Shown here: one piece after another, positions 33,431 through 41,750 of the stretch | Layout of the letters: the number at the start of each line of letters is the position of its first letter | Numbering within the stretch: the first letter of the stretch is position 1 | Origin: Parahoeflea olei | GTDB lineage: Bacteria; Pseudomonadota; Alphaproteobacteria; Rhizobiales; Rhizobiaceae | Direction of reading: 5' to 3' | NCBI RefSeq assembly: GCF_001703635.1 | Contig: NZ_LQZT01000001.1 | Location: 605,442 to 649,118, forward strand | DNA length: 43,677 nt | The notes under the pieces: generated by a model | Databases searched by the model: none | The model's input: only the letters and a program-made list of their open reading frames with translations | Told to the model about the DNA's origin: nothing | Position numbers and translations under genes: made by a program

Positions 33431-34108
33431 TCAGTCGATAAATTCGCATCCCAGACGATTGAGAGTCTGGTCGATCCAGTCGCCCTGGTATGCCCCTTCA
33501 AGCGTGCTTTGAAGCTGCGCCTCCTCGGAGGCATGCTTCTTCTCGGCACGCGTCAGGATCTCGCCCGCGGAAAGGCGGGGAAGCACGATCACGCCGTCCT
33601 GGTCGCCGACGACCAGATCTCCTGGATCAACGACCATGGTCCCAAGCGTAATCGGCAGACCGATCTCACCGGGGCCGTCCTTGTAGGGACCGCGGTGGGA
33701 AACGCCGCAGGCAAAGACCGGCGTATCCTGCTGGCCAATCGATTCGACATCGCGGATCGCGCCGTGAATGACGACACCGGCGATGCCGGAATGCACGCCG
33801 CGCGCCAGCATCAACTCGCCCATGATCGCATTGTCCAGCGCGCCGCCGGCATCGACCACGATCACCTCGCCGGGCCGCACCATCTGCAACGCCTTGTGCA
33901 GCATCAAATTGTCGCCGGGGCGAACACTGACGGTCAGGGCGGGGCCGGCCATCACACCTGCGCGGTGCATCGGACGCAAACCGGCCGGCGCCGCGAAGTG
34001 ACGGGACATCACATCACTGATGTTGGACACCGGGATGCCCTTGGCGCGACGCACCTCGGCTTCGCTTACCCTGTCCCAGTTTGTCTTGACGCGGAATCCT
34101 TCGGTCAT
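33431..34108 (-). CDS. RraA-like aldolase/oxaloacetate decarboxylase family protein
   Basis: This 225-aa member of the RraA fold family includes class II HMG/CHA aldolases and oxaloacetate decarboxylases. It contains the pyruvate and metal site VVDAGGALDNAIMGELM (about 84-100), GVVIHGAIRDVESI with Arg119-Asp120, and the closing GDQDGVIVLP. The Asp of RDV binds the divalent metal and the Arg holds pyruvate, as in 4-carboxy-4-hydroxy-2-oxoadipate aldolase. The catabolic setting, between a hydroxyacid dehydrogenase and a carboxylate importer, supports an aldolase or decarboxylase over the RNase E inhibitor RraA. The exact substrate is not determined. Confidence 0.85.
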   Translation of the reverse strand: MTEGFRVKTNWDRVSEAEVRRAKGIPVSNISDVMSRHFAAPAGLRPMHRAGVMAGPALTVSVRPGDNLMLHKALQMVRPGEVIVVDAGGALDNAIMGELMLARGVHSGIAGVVIHGAIRDVESIGQQDTPVFACGVSHRGPYKDGPGEIGLPITLGTMVVDPGDLVVGDQDGVIVLPRLSAGEILTRAEKKHASEEAQLQSTLEGAYQGDWIDQTLNRLGCEFID

Positions 34109-34116
34109 ACCACTTC

Positions 34117-35115
34117 CTACTCCTGAAGCCCGCCGAGCGCGGCGGCCTTTGCATGAAACTTGGGCGGAACCGGTTTTCCCGCCAGATGATCAATGATCAG
34201 CTGCGCCGCCATTGTCGCCATCGCGCGCTCCGCCCCGGGCGTCAGACCTGCAGCATGCGGGGAGACGATCAGGTTCGGTGCAGCCCAGAGTGCCAAATCC
34301 GGAGCTGGCGGCTCCTGCTCGAAGCTGTCGATACCGGCTCCGGCGAGCGTGCCGGCGAACAGGGCCTCGGCAAGCGCCTCTTCATCGACGATCCCGCCCC
34401 TTGCGGTGTTGACCAGGACGGCTTCCGGCTTCAGCCGCGCCAGAAAGCTCCGGTTGACAAGATGGTGGGTGGCGGGCGTGAGCGGGCAATGCAGGGACAC
34501 GACATCCGCGTCGGCAAGCATGTCCTCGATGGCGTCCACGACCTTGATGTCGTCGCGGCCCAGCGCCTCGCGCGCCGCCGCATCGCAGCCGGGATCGAAG
34601 GCGCTGATTTCCATGCCAAGCCCCCTGGCCAGCGTGGCGACTTCACGTCCGATCTCTCCCAAGCCCACAAGGGCCAGCCGGGCGCCCCTGATATCCCTGC
34701 CGACGAAGGAGGACTTCAGCCATTGACCGCCCTTGGTGGCCTTGTCGAGGTGCGGCAAGGACTTGAGCAGCGAAAGCATCAGCGCGATGGCGTGCTCGGC
34801 CACCGACCGCGCATTGGCGCCAACGGCACGGTATACCGGAATTCCCAGATCCTCGGCCGCGGCAAGATTGATGTTGTTGACCCCGCTGCCGTGCTTGACG
34901 ACCACCTTCAGGGCACTCGACGCGGCCATCACCTCGCGGGTGATCCGGCCCTGGGACACCATGATGGCATCGACACGCGCCTCGCGTGCGACGCGGACGA
35001 CCTCTTCACCGGATGCGTAGGGCGGCGAGAACAGGCACTCGAAGCCGTTTTCATTCAGCATCGTGACGGCTTCCGGGTGAATCCGGGTGCGGGTGACAAG
35101 GACCGTTCGGGACAT
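34117..35115 (-). CDS. D-isomer-specific 2-hydroxyacid dehydrogenase
   Basis: This 332-aa cytosolic NAD-dependent dehydrogenase belongs to the phosphoglycerate dehydrogenase-like family. It has VKHGSGVNNINL at the substrate loop, GLGEIG (151-156) in the Rossmann domain and DPG after beta-2, favouring NAD+. The catalytic residues are Arg239 (VNTARGGIVDEEAL), Glu268 (DSFEQEPP) and His287 (SPHAAGLT). It interconverts a D-2-hydroxyacid and a 2-oxoacid. It heads the minus-strand operon with rraA-like and tct genes and diverges from a GntR regulator, so it probably handles the carboxylate that TctCBA imports. Confidence 0.92.
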   Translation of the reverse strand: MSRTVLVTRTRIHPEAVTMLNENGFECLFSPPYASGEEVVRVAREARVDAIMVSQGRITREVMAASSALKVVVKHGSGVNNINLAAAEDLGIPVYRAVGANARSVAEHAIALMLSLLKSLPHLDKATKGGQWLKSSFVGRDIRGARLALVGLGEIGREVATLARGLGMEISAFDPGCDAAAREALGRDDIKVVDAIEDMLADADVVSLHCPLTPATHHLVNRSFLARLKPEAVLVNTARGGIVDEEALAEALFAGTLAGAGIDSFEQEPPAPDLALWAAPNLIVSPHAAGLTPGAERAMATMAAQLIIDHLAGKPVPPKFHAKAAALGGLQE

Positions 35116-35132
35116 GCAGGCGAATTTCCAAT

Positions 35133-35190
35133 GTATGCAAAAAGCGTTCTAACTTTCATTTTCGTATACTGAACGGATCGGACGCGTCAA
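35133..35190 (-). promoter_or_regulatory. Promoter and imperfect dyad upstream of the hydroxyacid dehydrogenase operon
   Basis: On the minus strand, TTGACG (35190-35185) and TATACG (35168-35163) are spaced 16 bases apart, a plausible sigma70 promoter. The -10 box lies within the right arm of an imperfect inverted repeat, GTATGCAAAAA (35133-35143) against TTTTCGTATAC (35159-35169), which pairs at 9 of 11 positions. This could be the operator for the divergent GntR regulator. Confidence 0.42.
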
Positions 35191-35260
35191 GCTTGTTCCG
35201 GCAGCAAAAGATATGCTAACCAACCGGGAGTGCGCTTTGGCACAGATTTCCGAGGTGTTG

Positions 35261-35932
35261 ATGGCAAGTTCCAACTCCAAGACAGAGGACTCTCTGGGTG
35301 AAGCTGTATACGCAAAGATGCGTGAGCTTCTTCGCAACGGCACACTTGCGCCGGCCGAACGCGTCAGCGAACAAAGCCTGTGCAAGCTGTTCGATGTCAG
35401 CCGCACCCCCGCGCGCGAAGCCCTGCAGCGCCTGCTCAGTGAAGGATTCCTGACGACCACCGGCGGCGGACGGATGATCGTCGCCACCATCGACATCGCC
35501 CGCGCCGAGGAAATCTACGACATGCGCGAAGCGGTCGAGTGCCTGGCTGCCCGGCTTGCCGCCAAGCGCGCCCAGACGGCAGACCTGATCGAGTTGCGGG
35601 CAATCCTTGCCGATCAGGAAAAGGGGCAGGACAACGAGACCGAGTTTCTCGCGATCAACGATCGCTTCCACCGCTGCATCTATCGAATCTCGAACAACCG
35701 CTATGTCCAGCATACGGCCGAGATCCTGCGGGTCTCGGCCGAGATGATCCGCGGCGAGACAAAGGGCCGTTACGACTACGACGCCTGGTCGCTCGACGAT
35801 CATCGCGCGATATATGAGGCGATCGAGAACGGCGACGGCGCGGCGGCGGAAGAAGCAGCACGGCAGCATGTGCGCCGCGGCCGGTTCCAGCGTCTGGCAT
35901 TGCTGCTTGAACGAACCGACGCGCCTGCCTGA
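35261..35932 (+). CDS. GntR-family (FCD) transcriptional regulator
   Basis: This 223-aa regulator has a winged HTH (ERVSEQSLCKLFDVSRTPAR, 33-52, then EALQRLLSEGFLTTTGGGRM) and an FCD ligand domain with the metal-site pattern: DMREAVECLAARLAA, FLAINDRFHRCIYRISNNRY, and DHRAIYEAIENGDGAAAEEAARQHV. I prefer the ATG at 35261, which has GAGG five bases before it; an ATG at 35213 in frame adds 16 residues and sits nearer the divergent promoter. It diverges from the hydroxyacid dehydrogenase-RraA-tct operon and is its likely regulator, with the imported acid or a breakdown product as probable effector. Confidence 0.9.
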   Translation: MASSNSKTEDSLGEAVYAKMRELLRNGTLAPAERVSEQSLCKLFDVSRTPAREALQRLLSEGFLTTTGGGRMIVATIDIARAEEIYDMREAVECLAARLAAKRAQTADLIELRAILADQEKGQDNETEFLAINDRFHRCIYRISNNRYVQHTAEILRVSAEMIRGETKGRYDYDAWSLDDHRAIYEAIENGDGAAAEEAARQHVRRGRFQRLALLLERTDAPA

Positions 35933-35983
35933 GAAGGCCTCGCGCGGATGACCTAGCCCGCACCGGCGGAGACAGGCCGTCAA

Positions 35984-36145
35984 GCGATCCGGATTATCCG
36001 GTGAACGGATCGCCAGCGAATTGGGGCACCGTCAGCCAGGCCCTTGCTCCGTACCGCAAGCACGTCACACCGCCGCCGGGACCGGCATCCAAACCCAGTC
36101 GCCGGTTCCAGCCTGCCCTGAACGTAAGACTGGGCCTGTTCAGGC
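35984..36145. terminator. Two inverted repeats between convergent gntR and aspartate dehydrogenase genes
   Basis: The 207-bp gap holds GCGATCCG/CGGATCGC (35984-36013), enclosing a CCGGATTATCCGG core. It also holds CCTGAAC/GTTCAGG (36117-36144), which overlaps the last codons of the aspartate dehydrogenase gene. Both may serve as transcription ends; neither has a T run. No gene is seen in the gap. Confidence 0.35.
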
Positions 36146-36940
36146 AAGTCTGATCGTGTTCGAGTCGCCCCTGAGGAACGCCAGGATGCTGAACACCGTG
36201 CTCCCCGAGGTACGCGGGTTGACGCTCAAGGGCATCGATGTCGTCTCGAAGCGGAATTCGCCCAGGGCTCCGCGAGAGTCGACCACGTGACGATTGTGGG
36301 TTGCATCGGGATCCGCCACCAGCGCGACCTCTGTTTCATCAAACCCGGCCCCCGCCAATGCAATCGTCGCGGCCACATTTGCGTTCTTGGGGAAACACTG
36401 GGCGACTTTGCGAGCCGAGCCGGTGAAGAATGTCGTCGGCGTCGTGATCGCATCCAGGTCGATGCAGTCCTCCGCCGGCGTGCCCTTCCAGGCCTTGCTC
36501 GGCTTGATGCCGGTGTAGCGGACGGTCTGCTTTCCGGCGGCGCGAGCCGTGGAAAGCGCATCGAGGGCACCGATGGCCCCACTGAGGACATGAATTTCGC
36601 TCCGGTTGCGACGCGCCGCGGCCTGGATCGCCCCGCGAAAGTCGTCGTCAGCCAGCGCGCCCGACGACACCAGCGCGAGGCGCCTGCCGCTTTCGACGAC
36701 ATCGACGGCATATTTGCGCAGTGCGGAGTGTCCGGCGGCTTCGACCACCAGCTCCACCTCAGGGTCGATCTGGTCGGTGGAACTGACGAAACGGGCATCT
36801 TTCCAGCCATAGCCCGGGGCACCGATGCGTTCGGGTCTCGTGACGATGTTGCTGACGCAAATGTCGTCGCTTGCCTCCAGCACCGACAGCAATGTCTGGG
36901 TGATGCTGCCGAAACCTATGATCGCTATTCTCGCCGTCAC
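36140..36940 (-). CDS. L-aspartate dehydrogenase (NadX-like)
   Basis: This 266-aa oxidoreductase is of the aspartate dehydrogenase family, which converts L-aspartate and NAD(P)+ to oxaloacetate (or iminoaspartate) and ammonia. The Rossmann start is IAIIGFGSITQTLL (GFGSIT, 9-14). Family landmarks are VELVVEAAGHSAL, HVLSGAIGALDAL, GIKPSKAWKGTPAE, FPKNANVAATIALAG and the catalytic-His region DPDATHNRHVV. Length is normal. NadX enzymes feed quinolinate synthesis, but no nadA or nadC is near. Here the gene is transcribed with an IclR regulator (4-base overlap) and faces a TRAP-amidase operon, so a catabolic role in aspartate deamination or its reverse is more likely. Confidence 0.88.
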   Translation of the reverse strand: MTARIAIIGFGSITQTLLSVLEASDDICVSNIVTRPERIGAPGYGWKDARFVSSTDQIDPEVELVVEAAGHSALRKYAVDVVESGRRLALVSSGALADDDFRGAIQAAARRNRSEIHVLSGAIGALDALSTARAAGKQTVRYTGIKPSKAWKGTPAEDCIDLDAITTPTTFFTGSARKVAQCFPKNANVAATIALAGAGFDETEVALVADPDATHNRHVVDSRGALGEFRFETTSMPLSVNPRTSGSTVFSILAFLRGDSNTIRLA

Positions 36941-37761
36941 GTCCTGTCGATCCTCAAATTCTCGGTAAAGATGTCGGAAAGCTCGGTCGCGGCCCTTACC
37001 AGCGATGCTTCGAGCTGCTTTGCGTCATGGTCGCGAATGCGGTTGCTCGGACCGACGATCGAGACCGCGTAGATCACGCCGATCTGCGGCAGATGCAAAG
37101 GGGCCGCGACCCCCATCAGGCCGCGGTCTATCTCCTCGCGACAATAGGCAACGCCGGATTCGCGAATGGCCCTGTATTCCTTCCTGACGGCATCCGCCGA
37201 GGTCAGGGTGAGGTCCGTGAGGGCAGGAAGATCCTGTTTGAGAATGCGATCCCATTCGCTTTCGTCCCTGAAGGCGAATATGGCCTTAGCGGAGGCCGCG
37301 GCGTGGGGCGGCATCACCCGCCCGGGATTGACGAAGCCGTGGGCATCCTTTGCCGGCGTCACCAGAACCGCGCTCTCCACCCGGTCGCCCCGGAGAACGG
37401 AGAGGAACGCCGATTCCTTGAACTCTTCGGCGAGGCGGTGCAGCACCGTCTGCGACAGCGCGACGATCTGCTGGGGATCAACGGCGCTGCCGAGCAACCG
37501 GCGAATGCGGTTGCCCAGAACGTAAACCCTGCGGCCGCGGCCGACGCTGTCGCCGAACTCGCTTTCCACATCGGGGCCGCCCGTGGCGATGCAATCGGCT
37601 TTGCTCAGTCCGGCGATCAGGCGGTGTATCGATGCCTTCGGCAGATCGAGTGCGGCCTGAAGATCGCTGAATGTCAGCCCGTCGGGATTGCGCGCGACCA
37701 GTTCGATCAGCTGCAACTGGCGCTCGAGAAGATCGCGTCCCTCTGCCGGTTTCTCCGCCAA
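36937..37761 (-). CDS. IclR-family transcriptional regulator
   Basis: This 274-aa regulator has an N-terminal winged HTH (LTFSDLQAALDLPKASIHRL, 29-48, then IAGLSKADCIATGG) with a somewhat long wing insert (VESEFGDSVGRGRRVYVLG). The IclR effector domain follows, with FKESAFLSVLRGDRVESAV, MPPHAAASAKAIFAF, and VAYCREEIDRGLMGVAAPL. It diverges from dctP, with 153 bases between starts that include a near-perfect 17-bp dyad, and overlaps the aspartate dehydrogenase gene by four bases. It likely controls both directions. The effector may be the imported substrate or an aspartate-related product, which is inference. Confidence 0.92.
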   Translation of the reverse strand: MAEKPAEGRDLLERQLQLIELVARNPDGLTFSDLQAALDLPKASIHRLIAGLSKADCIATGGPDVESEFGDSVGRGRRVYVLGNRIRRLLGSAVDPQQIVALSQTVLHRLAEEFKESAFLSVLRGDRVESAVLVTPAKDAHGFVNPGRVMPPHAAASAKAIFAFRDESEWDRILKQDLPALTDLTLTSADAVRKEYRAIRESGVAYCREEIDRGLMGVAAPLHLPQIGVIYAVSIVGPSNRIRDHDAKQLEASLVRAATELSDIFTENLRIDRT

Positions 37762-37850
37762 TACCTGTCCCTCCCTCGAATTCGATCATCAAAAACCGCT
37801 TGACTACCGGAAACCATCATCACTAGTTTGTTCCAAATTACAATACCAAA

Positions 37851-37867
37851 GTTCCGTTAAACGAAAC
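37851..37867. promoter_or_regulatory. 17-bp dyad, probable IclR operator upstream of dctP
   Basis: GTTCCGTTAAACGAAAC pairs at 7 of 8 positions around a central A. It lies between the divergent IclR and dctP genes, 48 bases before the dctP start. A partly matching CTAGTTT/AAACTAG pair surrounds it (37823-37829 and 37864-37870). Length and symmetry suit an IclR-type operator. Confidence 0.55.
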
Positions 37868-37914
37868 TAGCGACGGAAGCAGTTGGTTGAATCGTGGCCA
37901 AACAGAGGGAAACC

Positions 37915-38958
37915 ATGACTATGCAGATTTTGAAAAAATTCACGATTGCGCTCGGCGCCGCTGCGGTGGGGGCATGTGCCTTTGCGACAACGGGCATGGC
38001 GGAAGACGCTCAGGTGAAACTTCGCCTGTCCCACAATCTTCCCACAAACAACGCGCTGCACTATGGCGTGCTCGAGCCCTGGGCCAAGTCGATCGGCGAA
38101 GCTTCCAACGGCTCGATCGCCATCGACATCTTCCCCGCACAGCAGATGGGTCCGGCCAAGGACCACTACAACATGGCGCGCGACGGCATTGTCGACATCG
38201 CCTTCTATCTGGTCGGGATCGAACCCGGCCGCTTCCCGATCGTCTCGGCGGCCGAAGTGCCGTTCCTCGTTTCGGCCAATGACCGGGGTTCGCGGGCGCT
38301 CTACGAATGGTACAAGCCCTATGCCGAGACGGAAATGTCGGACGTCAAGGTCTGCACCATGTTCTATGACGGCGGCGGCACCATCCATGCGAAGAAGAAG
38401 ATCGAGCGCCCGGCAGACCTCGCCGGCCTCAAGATCCGCTCTCCCAACGTGATGGCGGCTGAACTCTACCGTCTGGCCGGCGCCTCGCCGATCCAGATGT
38501 CCGCCAATGATGCGGCCGAAGCCGTCGAACGCGGCGTCGTCGACGCGCTTTCCTTCCCCTGGAAGCTGGTCCAGGCGCTGGGCGCCGACCGCGTGCTCCA
38601 CTACCACATGGACACCACGCTTTACTCGCTCGCCACGGCAATCCTCATCAACAAGGGCTCCTACGAGCGCCTGTCGGATGCGCAGAAGGCCGTGATCGAC
38701 GATCACTGCAATGCGGACTGGTCGGAAAAGCTGCCGGTGGCATGGACCGACTTCGAAAACGAGGGCCGCGCCGTCCTGCTGGAAAAGCCGGAACACGAGG
38801 TCTACGAGATTTCGGACGAACAGCTTGCCGAATGGAAAGAGCTCGCCAAGGGTGTGCAGGACAAGTGGAGCGCCGATGTCGCTGCCAAGGGCCTCGACGG
38901 CGACAAGGTGTTCGCCGATCTCAAGGCTCTTCTTGAGAAGTACGACGCGGCGCGCTGA
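37915..38958 (+). CDS. dctP: TRAP transporter periplasmic substrate-binding protein DctP
   Basis: This 347-aa DctP-family receptor has a signal peptide cut near Ala29 (TTGMA, before EDAQVKLRLSH). Family landmarks are LRLSHNLPTNNALH, IDIFPAQQMG, MARDGIVDIAFY, and the carboxylate-binding Arg in LAGLKIRSPNVMAAELYRLAG, then AVERGVVDAL. I chose the ATG at 37915 with AGAGGGA before it; a GTG seven codons upstream is less likely. It starts the five-gene plus-strand operon. The conserved Arg indicates an organic acid or a carboxylated amide as ligand. Confidence 0.92.
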   Translation: MTMQILKKFTIALGAAAVGACAFATTGMAEDAQVKLRLSHNLPTNNALHYGVLEPWAKSIGEASNGSIAIDIFPAQQMGPAKDHYNMARDGIVDIAFYLVGIEPGRFPIVSAAEVPFLVSANDRGSRALYEWYKPYAETEMSDVKVCTMFYDGGGTIHAKKKIERPADLAGLKIRSPNVMAAELYRLAGASPIQMSANDAAEAVERGVVDALSFPWKLVQALGADRVLHYHMDTTLYSLATAILINKGSYERLSDAQKAVIDDHCNADWSEKLPVAWTDFENEGRAVLLEKPEHEVYEISDEQLAEWKELAKGVQDKWSADVAAKGLDGDKVFADLKALLEKYDAAR

Positions 38959-38987
38959 CGTCGAAACCTGACGATGAGGAGCGCCAT

Positions 38988-39476
38988 ATGCGATATCTGA
39001 GAGCCTTTCTGGAAGCCGTACCTGCGGTGCTGCTGCTCGCCATGGCGCTTCTCACGTCTGTGTCGGCCGCGACACGCTACCTGATCAACACCCCCATCCC
39101 CGACGAGTATGAAATCTCGCGGATGTTGCTCAGCATCGTCATCTGCTGGGGAATGGCCGCGGCATTCTACTACAACGATCACATCCGGCTCGATGTGTTC
39201 TGGGGGCGGGCCAGCCCCGCCGCCAAGATGATCCTGTCGAGGATCGGCACGCTTCTCAGCCTCATCATCATCGGCACCTATTCGGTCGCCTTGTGGCTGA
39301 AGGTTCTCGACACGATGAGGTCCGGCCTGCTGACGATCGACCTCGGCCTGTCGGTTTGGGGGTTCCAGTTCGCGGCCTGGCTGGGAACCCTGGCCTCGGC
39401 TGCCGTGCTTTTGACGCAGACAATCTGGCCGCCCCGTCACTTTATCGAAGAGCAGCCCATCGACCAGGCGCTTTGA
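38988..39476 (+). CDS. dctQ: TRAP transporter small membrane subunit DctQ
   Basis: This 162-aa inner-membrane protein has four hydrophobic segments, the normal DctQ topology. Family marks are the first helix followed by TRYLINTPIPDEYEISRMLL and WGMAAAFYYNDHIRLDVFWG, which match the usual (D/E)E and H-x-R-x-D positions. GAGGAG sits before the ATG. It follows dctP by 29 bases and lies 42 bases before dctM. Confidence 0.9.
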   Translation: MRYLRAFLEAVPAVLLLAMALLTSVSAATRYLINTPIPDEYEISRMLLSIVICWGMAAAFYYNDHIRLDVFWGRASPAAKMILSRIGTLLSLIIIGTYSVALWLKVLDTMRSGLLTIDLGLSVWGFQFAAWLGTLASAAVLLTQTIWPPRHFIEEQPIDQAL

Positions 39477-39518
39477 GCCGGTCTTTTCCTGCGACCTCAC
39501 ACCTTGAGCGAGACCGTT

Positions 39519-40823
39519 ATGCTGGACACCAATGTCGTGATGTTCCTGGGCTTCGGACTGACTTTGCTTCTGTGCGCACTGCGCGTCCCGATCGGGCTCG
39601 CGATGGGCAGCGCGGGCATTCTCGGTTTCGGCCTGCTGACCGGCTTTGAACCGGCCTTCCGGCTGGTTTCACACTCCGTGATCTCCACCTTTTCCGACTA
39701 CACGATGGGGTTGATTCCGCTGTTCATCCTGATGGGAGCGGTGGCGGTCGCCTCCGGCATCAGCGCCGATCTGTTCAGGGCCGCGCAGCTCTGGTTCGGC
39801 GGCTTCCGCGGCGGGCTGGCGGCGGCGACCATCGCCTCCTGCGGCGGGTTTGCGGCCATATGCGGATCCTCCGCCGCCACCGCAGCGACGATGACCCGGC
39901 TGGCCCTGCCGGAAATGAAGCGGTATGGCTATTCCGAACGCCTGGCCACCGGGGTTATCGCCGCTGGCGGTACCTTGGGTGTTCTCATCCCGCCCTCGAT
40001 CGCACTTGCCATCTATGGGCTGCTGACGCAGCAGAGCATCGGTCTGCTTTTCATGGCAGGCGTAGTGCCCGGCATCATCGCCATCGGCTTTTATATGCTG
40101 ACAGCCCGGCTTTGGCTGGTGCGGAACCCCGACGATGCTCCGGCGGGCATCGCTGCGCCGATGCGCGAGCGGCTCGGCAGCCTCGGCCGGCTCAGCCCGA
40201 TCCTGCTTCTGTGCCTCGTCGTGATCGGCGGCATTTACGGTGGCTTCTTCACACCGACCGAGGCCGGTGCGGTGGGTGCGACAGGCGCGATCGTCATCGC
40301 CTTCTCCATGGGGCAGTTCTCGTTCCAGCGCCTGTTCACCTCGCTCGCCGAAAGCGTGCGAACGGCAGCGGCGATCCTGACGATCCTGGCCGGCGCGCTG
40401 CTGTTCGGCTATTTCCTGACGATCACGCAAACGCCCCAGAAGGTCGCCCAAGTGCTGCTGGAAGCCGATCTCGGGGCCTATGGCACGCTGGTCGTGATCC
40501 TGTGCGTGATGCTGGTTCTGGGATGCGTGATGGATTCGGCCGCCGTCGTCATCCTGACCGTTCCGATCGTCTATCCGATCATTACCCAGCTCGGCTTCGA
40601 CCCGATCTGGTTCGGCGTGATCGTGACCATGACCGTCGAGATCGGCATGATCAGCCCGCCCTTCGGGCTGAACGTCTTCGTCATCAAGGGCATCTCCAAG
40701 GACACGGACCTCTGGGAAATCTACAAGGGCGTCACTCCCTTCATCATTGCCGACCTTTTGCGCATTGGTGTCATGATCCTGTTTCCCTCGCTGGTCCTGT
40801 TCCTCCCCAACCTGCTCCGGTAA
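39519..40823 (+). CDS. dctM: TRAP transporter large membrane subunit DctM
   Basis: This 434-aa inner-membrane protein, with about twelve membrane segments, is the ion-coupled transport subunit. Typical DctM stretches are CALRVPIGLAMGSAGILG, IPLFILMGAVAVASGIS, GFAAICGSSAATAATMTRLA, GVIAAGGTLGVLIPPSIALAIYG, VMDSAAVVILTVPIVYPI and EIGMISPPFGLNVFVIKGI. The GSSxAT and PPSxxL loops hold the Na+ sites. I chose the ATG at 39519; a TTG five codons upstream is possible. Full length and intact. Confidence 0.93.
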   Translation: MLDTNVVMFLGFGLTLLLCALRVPIGLAMGSAGILGFGLLTGFEPAFRLVSHSVISTFSDYTMGLIPLFILMGAVAVASGISADLFRAAQLWFGGFRGGLAAATIASCGGFAAICGSSAATAATMTRLALPEMKRYGYSERLATGVIAAGGTLGVLIPPSIALAIYGLLTQQSIGLLFMAGVVPGIIAIGFYMLTARLWLVRNPDDAPAGIAAPMRERLGSLGRLSPILLLCLVVIGGIYGGFFTPTEAGAVGATGAIVIAFSMGQFSFQRLFTSLAESVRTAAAILTILAGALLFGYFLTITQTPQKVAQVLLEADLGAYGTLVVILCVMLVLGCVMDSAAVVILTVPIVYPIITQLGFDPIWFGVIVTMTVEIGMISPPFGLNVFVIKGISKDTDLWEIYKGVTPFIIADLLRIGVMILFPSLVLFLPNLLR

Positions 40824-40925
40824 GCGGCTGCGCCGTTCATGCGGCACTCCGGTGGCCGCTGCCGGGCGTCAATTCGTGTTTTGTGTCGGGAACGCTCCCG
40901 GCATTTCAAGTTCAGGAAGAATATT

Positions 40926-41741
40926 TTGGCATTTGTAGAGATCGAGAACGGCAGCCTGCATTATGAAGTGAGCGGACAGGGCAAACCCCTGATCCTTATC
41001 TCCGGCCTGGGCGGCGTCGGCGAATTCTGGCGTCACCAGGCACACCGCCTCGCCCGCGATTTTCAGGTCGTGCTGCACGATCACCGGGGAACCGGCAGGA
41101 GCACCACCCGGACCACCGAATATTCGGTCGAGCTCATGGCCGCCGACGTGCTGGCGCTGATGGATCATCTGGGTATCGAGAAGGCCTCGCTGATCGGTCA
41201 TTCGACCGGCGGCATCATCGCGCAGACGGTGGCGATCTCCGATCCGGAGCGGGTCGACAATCTGGTGCTGAGCGCCTCGTGGGCGCATGGCGACGCCTAT
41301 TTCAGAAGCCTGTTCGAGCTTCGCCTGGAAGTGCTCAAAGGTCTCGGCATCGAGGCCTACGAACGGTTCGGGCGGCTGTTTCGCTATCCGCCCTGGTTCT
41401 TCGAGGGCAAGCCGGAGGCGCTGCTTCCGGGGGCTGTGGGAGAAAGCGGAAGCGAGGAGGTCATCGCCAGCCGTATCGGCGTCCTTCTGTCGTTCGATTC
41501 CCGCGCCAGGCTTTCCCTCATCAAGGCCCGGACCTTGGTCATCGGGGCCGAGGACGATGCGATCACGCCGCGCTATCTCTGGAACGAACTCGCTGGGAAG
41601 ATCGGGAATGCGGTTCTGGCGACGCTGCCCACGGGCGGGCATTTCTGCCCGCAGACGCAACCCGATCTCTATCACCGTCACCTGATCGAGTTTCTGCTTG
41701 CGGAGCCGGCAACGGCTTTGCCCGACGAAATCAAGCAATAG
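40926..41741 (+). CDS. Alpha/beta hydrolase, RutD-like
   Basis: This 271-aa alpha/beta hydrolase has LILISGLGGVGEFW at the oxyanion hole, DHRGTGRS, the nucleophile elbow LIGHSTGGI (Ser93), VIGAEDDAITP for the acid and PTGGHFCP for the catalytic His. It resembles the aminoacrylate hydrolase RutD and 3-oxoadipate enol-lactonases. The start is TTG at 40926, with AGGAAG seven bases before it; upstream codons in frame give an Arg-rich leader with no relation to the fold. It lies 102 bases after dctM and 9 bases before the amidase, so it is probably co-transcribed with both. It may hydrolyse an unstable amino- or enol-type intermediate. Confidence 0.85.
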   Translation: MAFVEIENGSLHYEVSGQGKPLILISGLGGVGEFWRHQAHRLARDFQVVLHDHRGTGRSTTRTTEYSVELMAADVLALMDHLGIEKASLIGHSTGGIIAQTVAISDPERVDNLVLSASWAHGDAYFRSLFELRLEVLKGLGIEAYERFGRLFRYPPWFFEGKPEALLPGAVGESGSEEVIASRIGVLLSFDSRARLSLIKARTLVIGAEDDAITPRYLWNELAGKIGNAVLATLPTGGHFCPQTQPDLYHRHLIEFLLAEPATALPDEIKQ

Positions 41742-41750
41742 GATAAAGCC

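Noticed and set aside
33431..34108. RNase E inhibitor RraA
   Set aside because: The fold is shared, but the pyruvate/metal-site residues and the catabolic operon favour an aldolase or decarboxylase.
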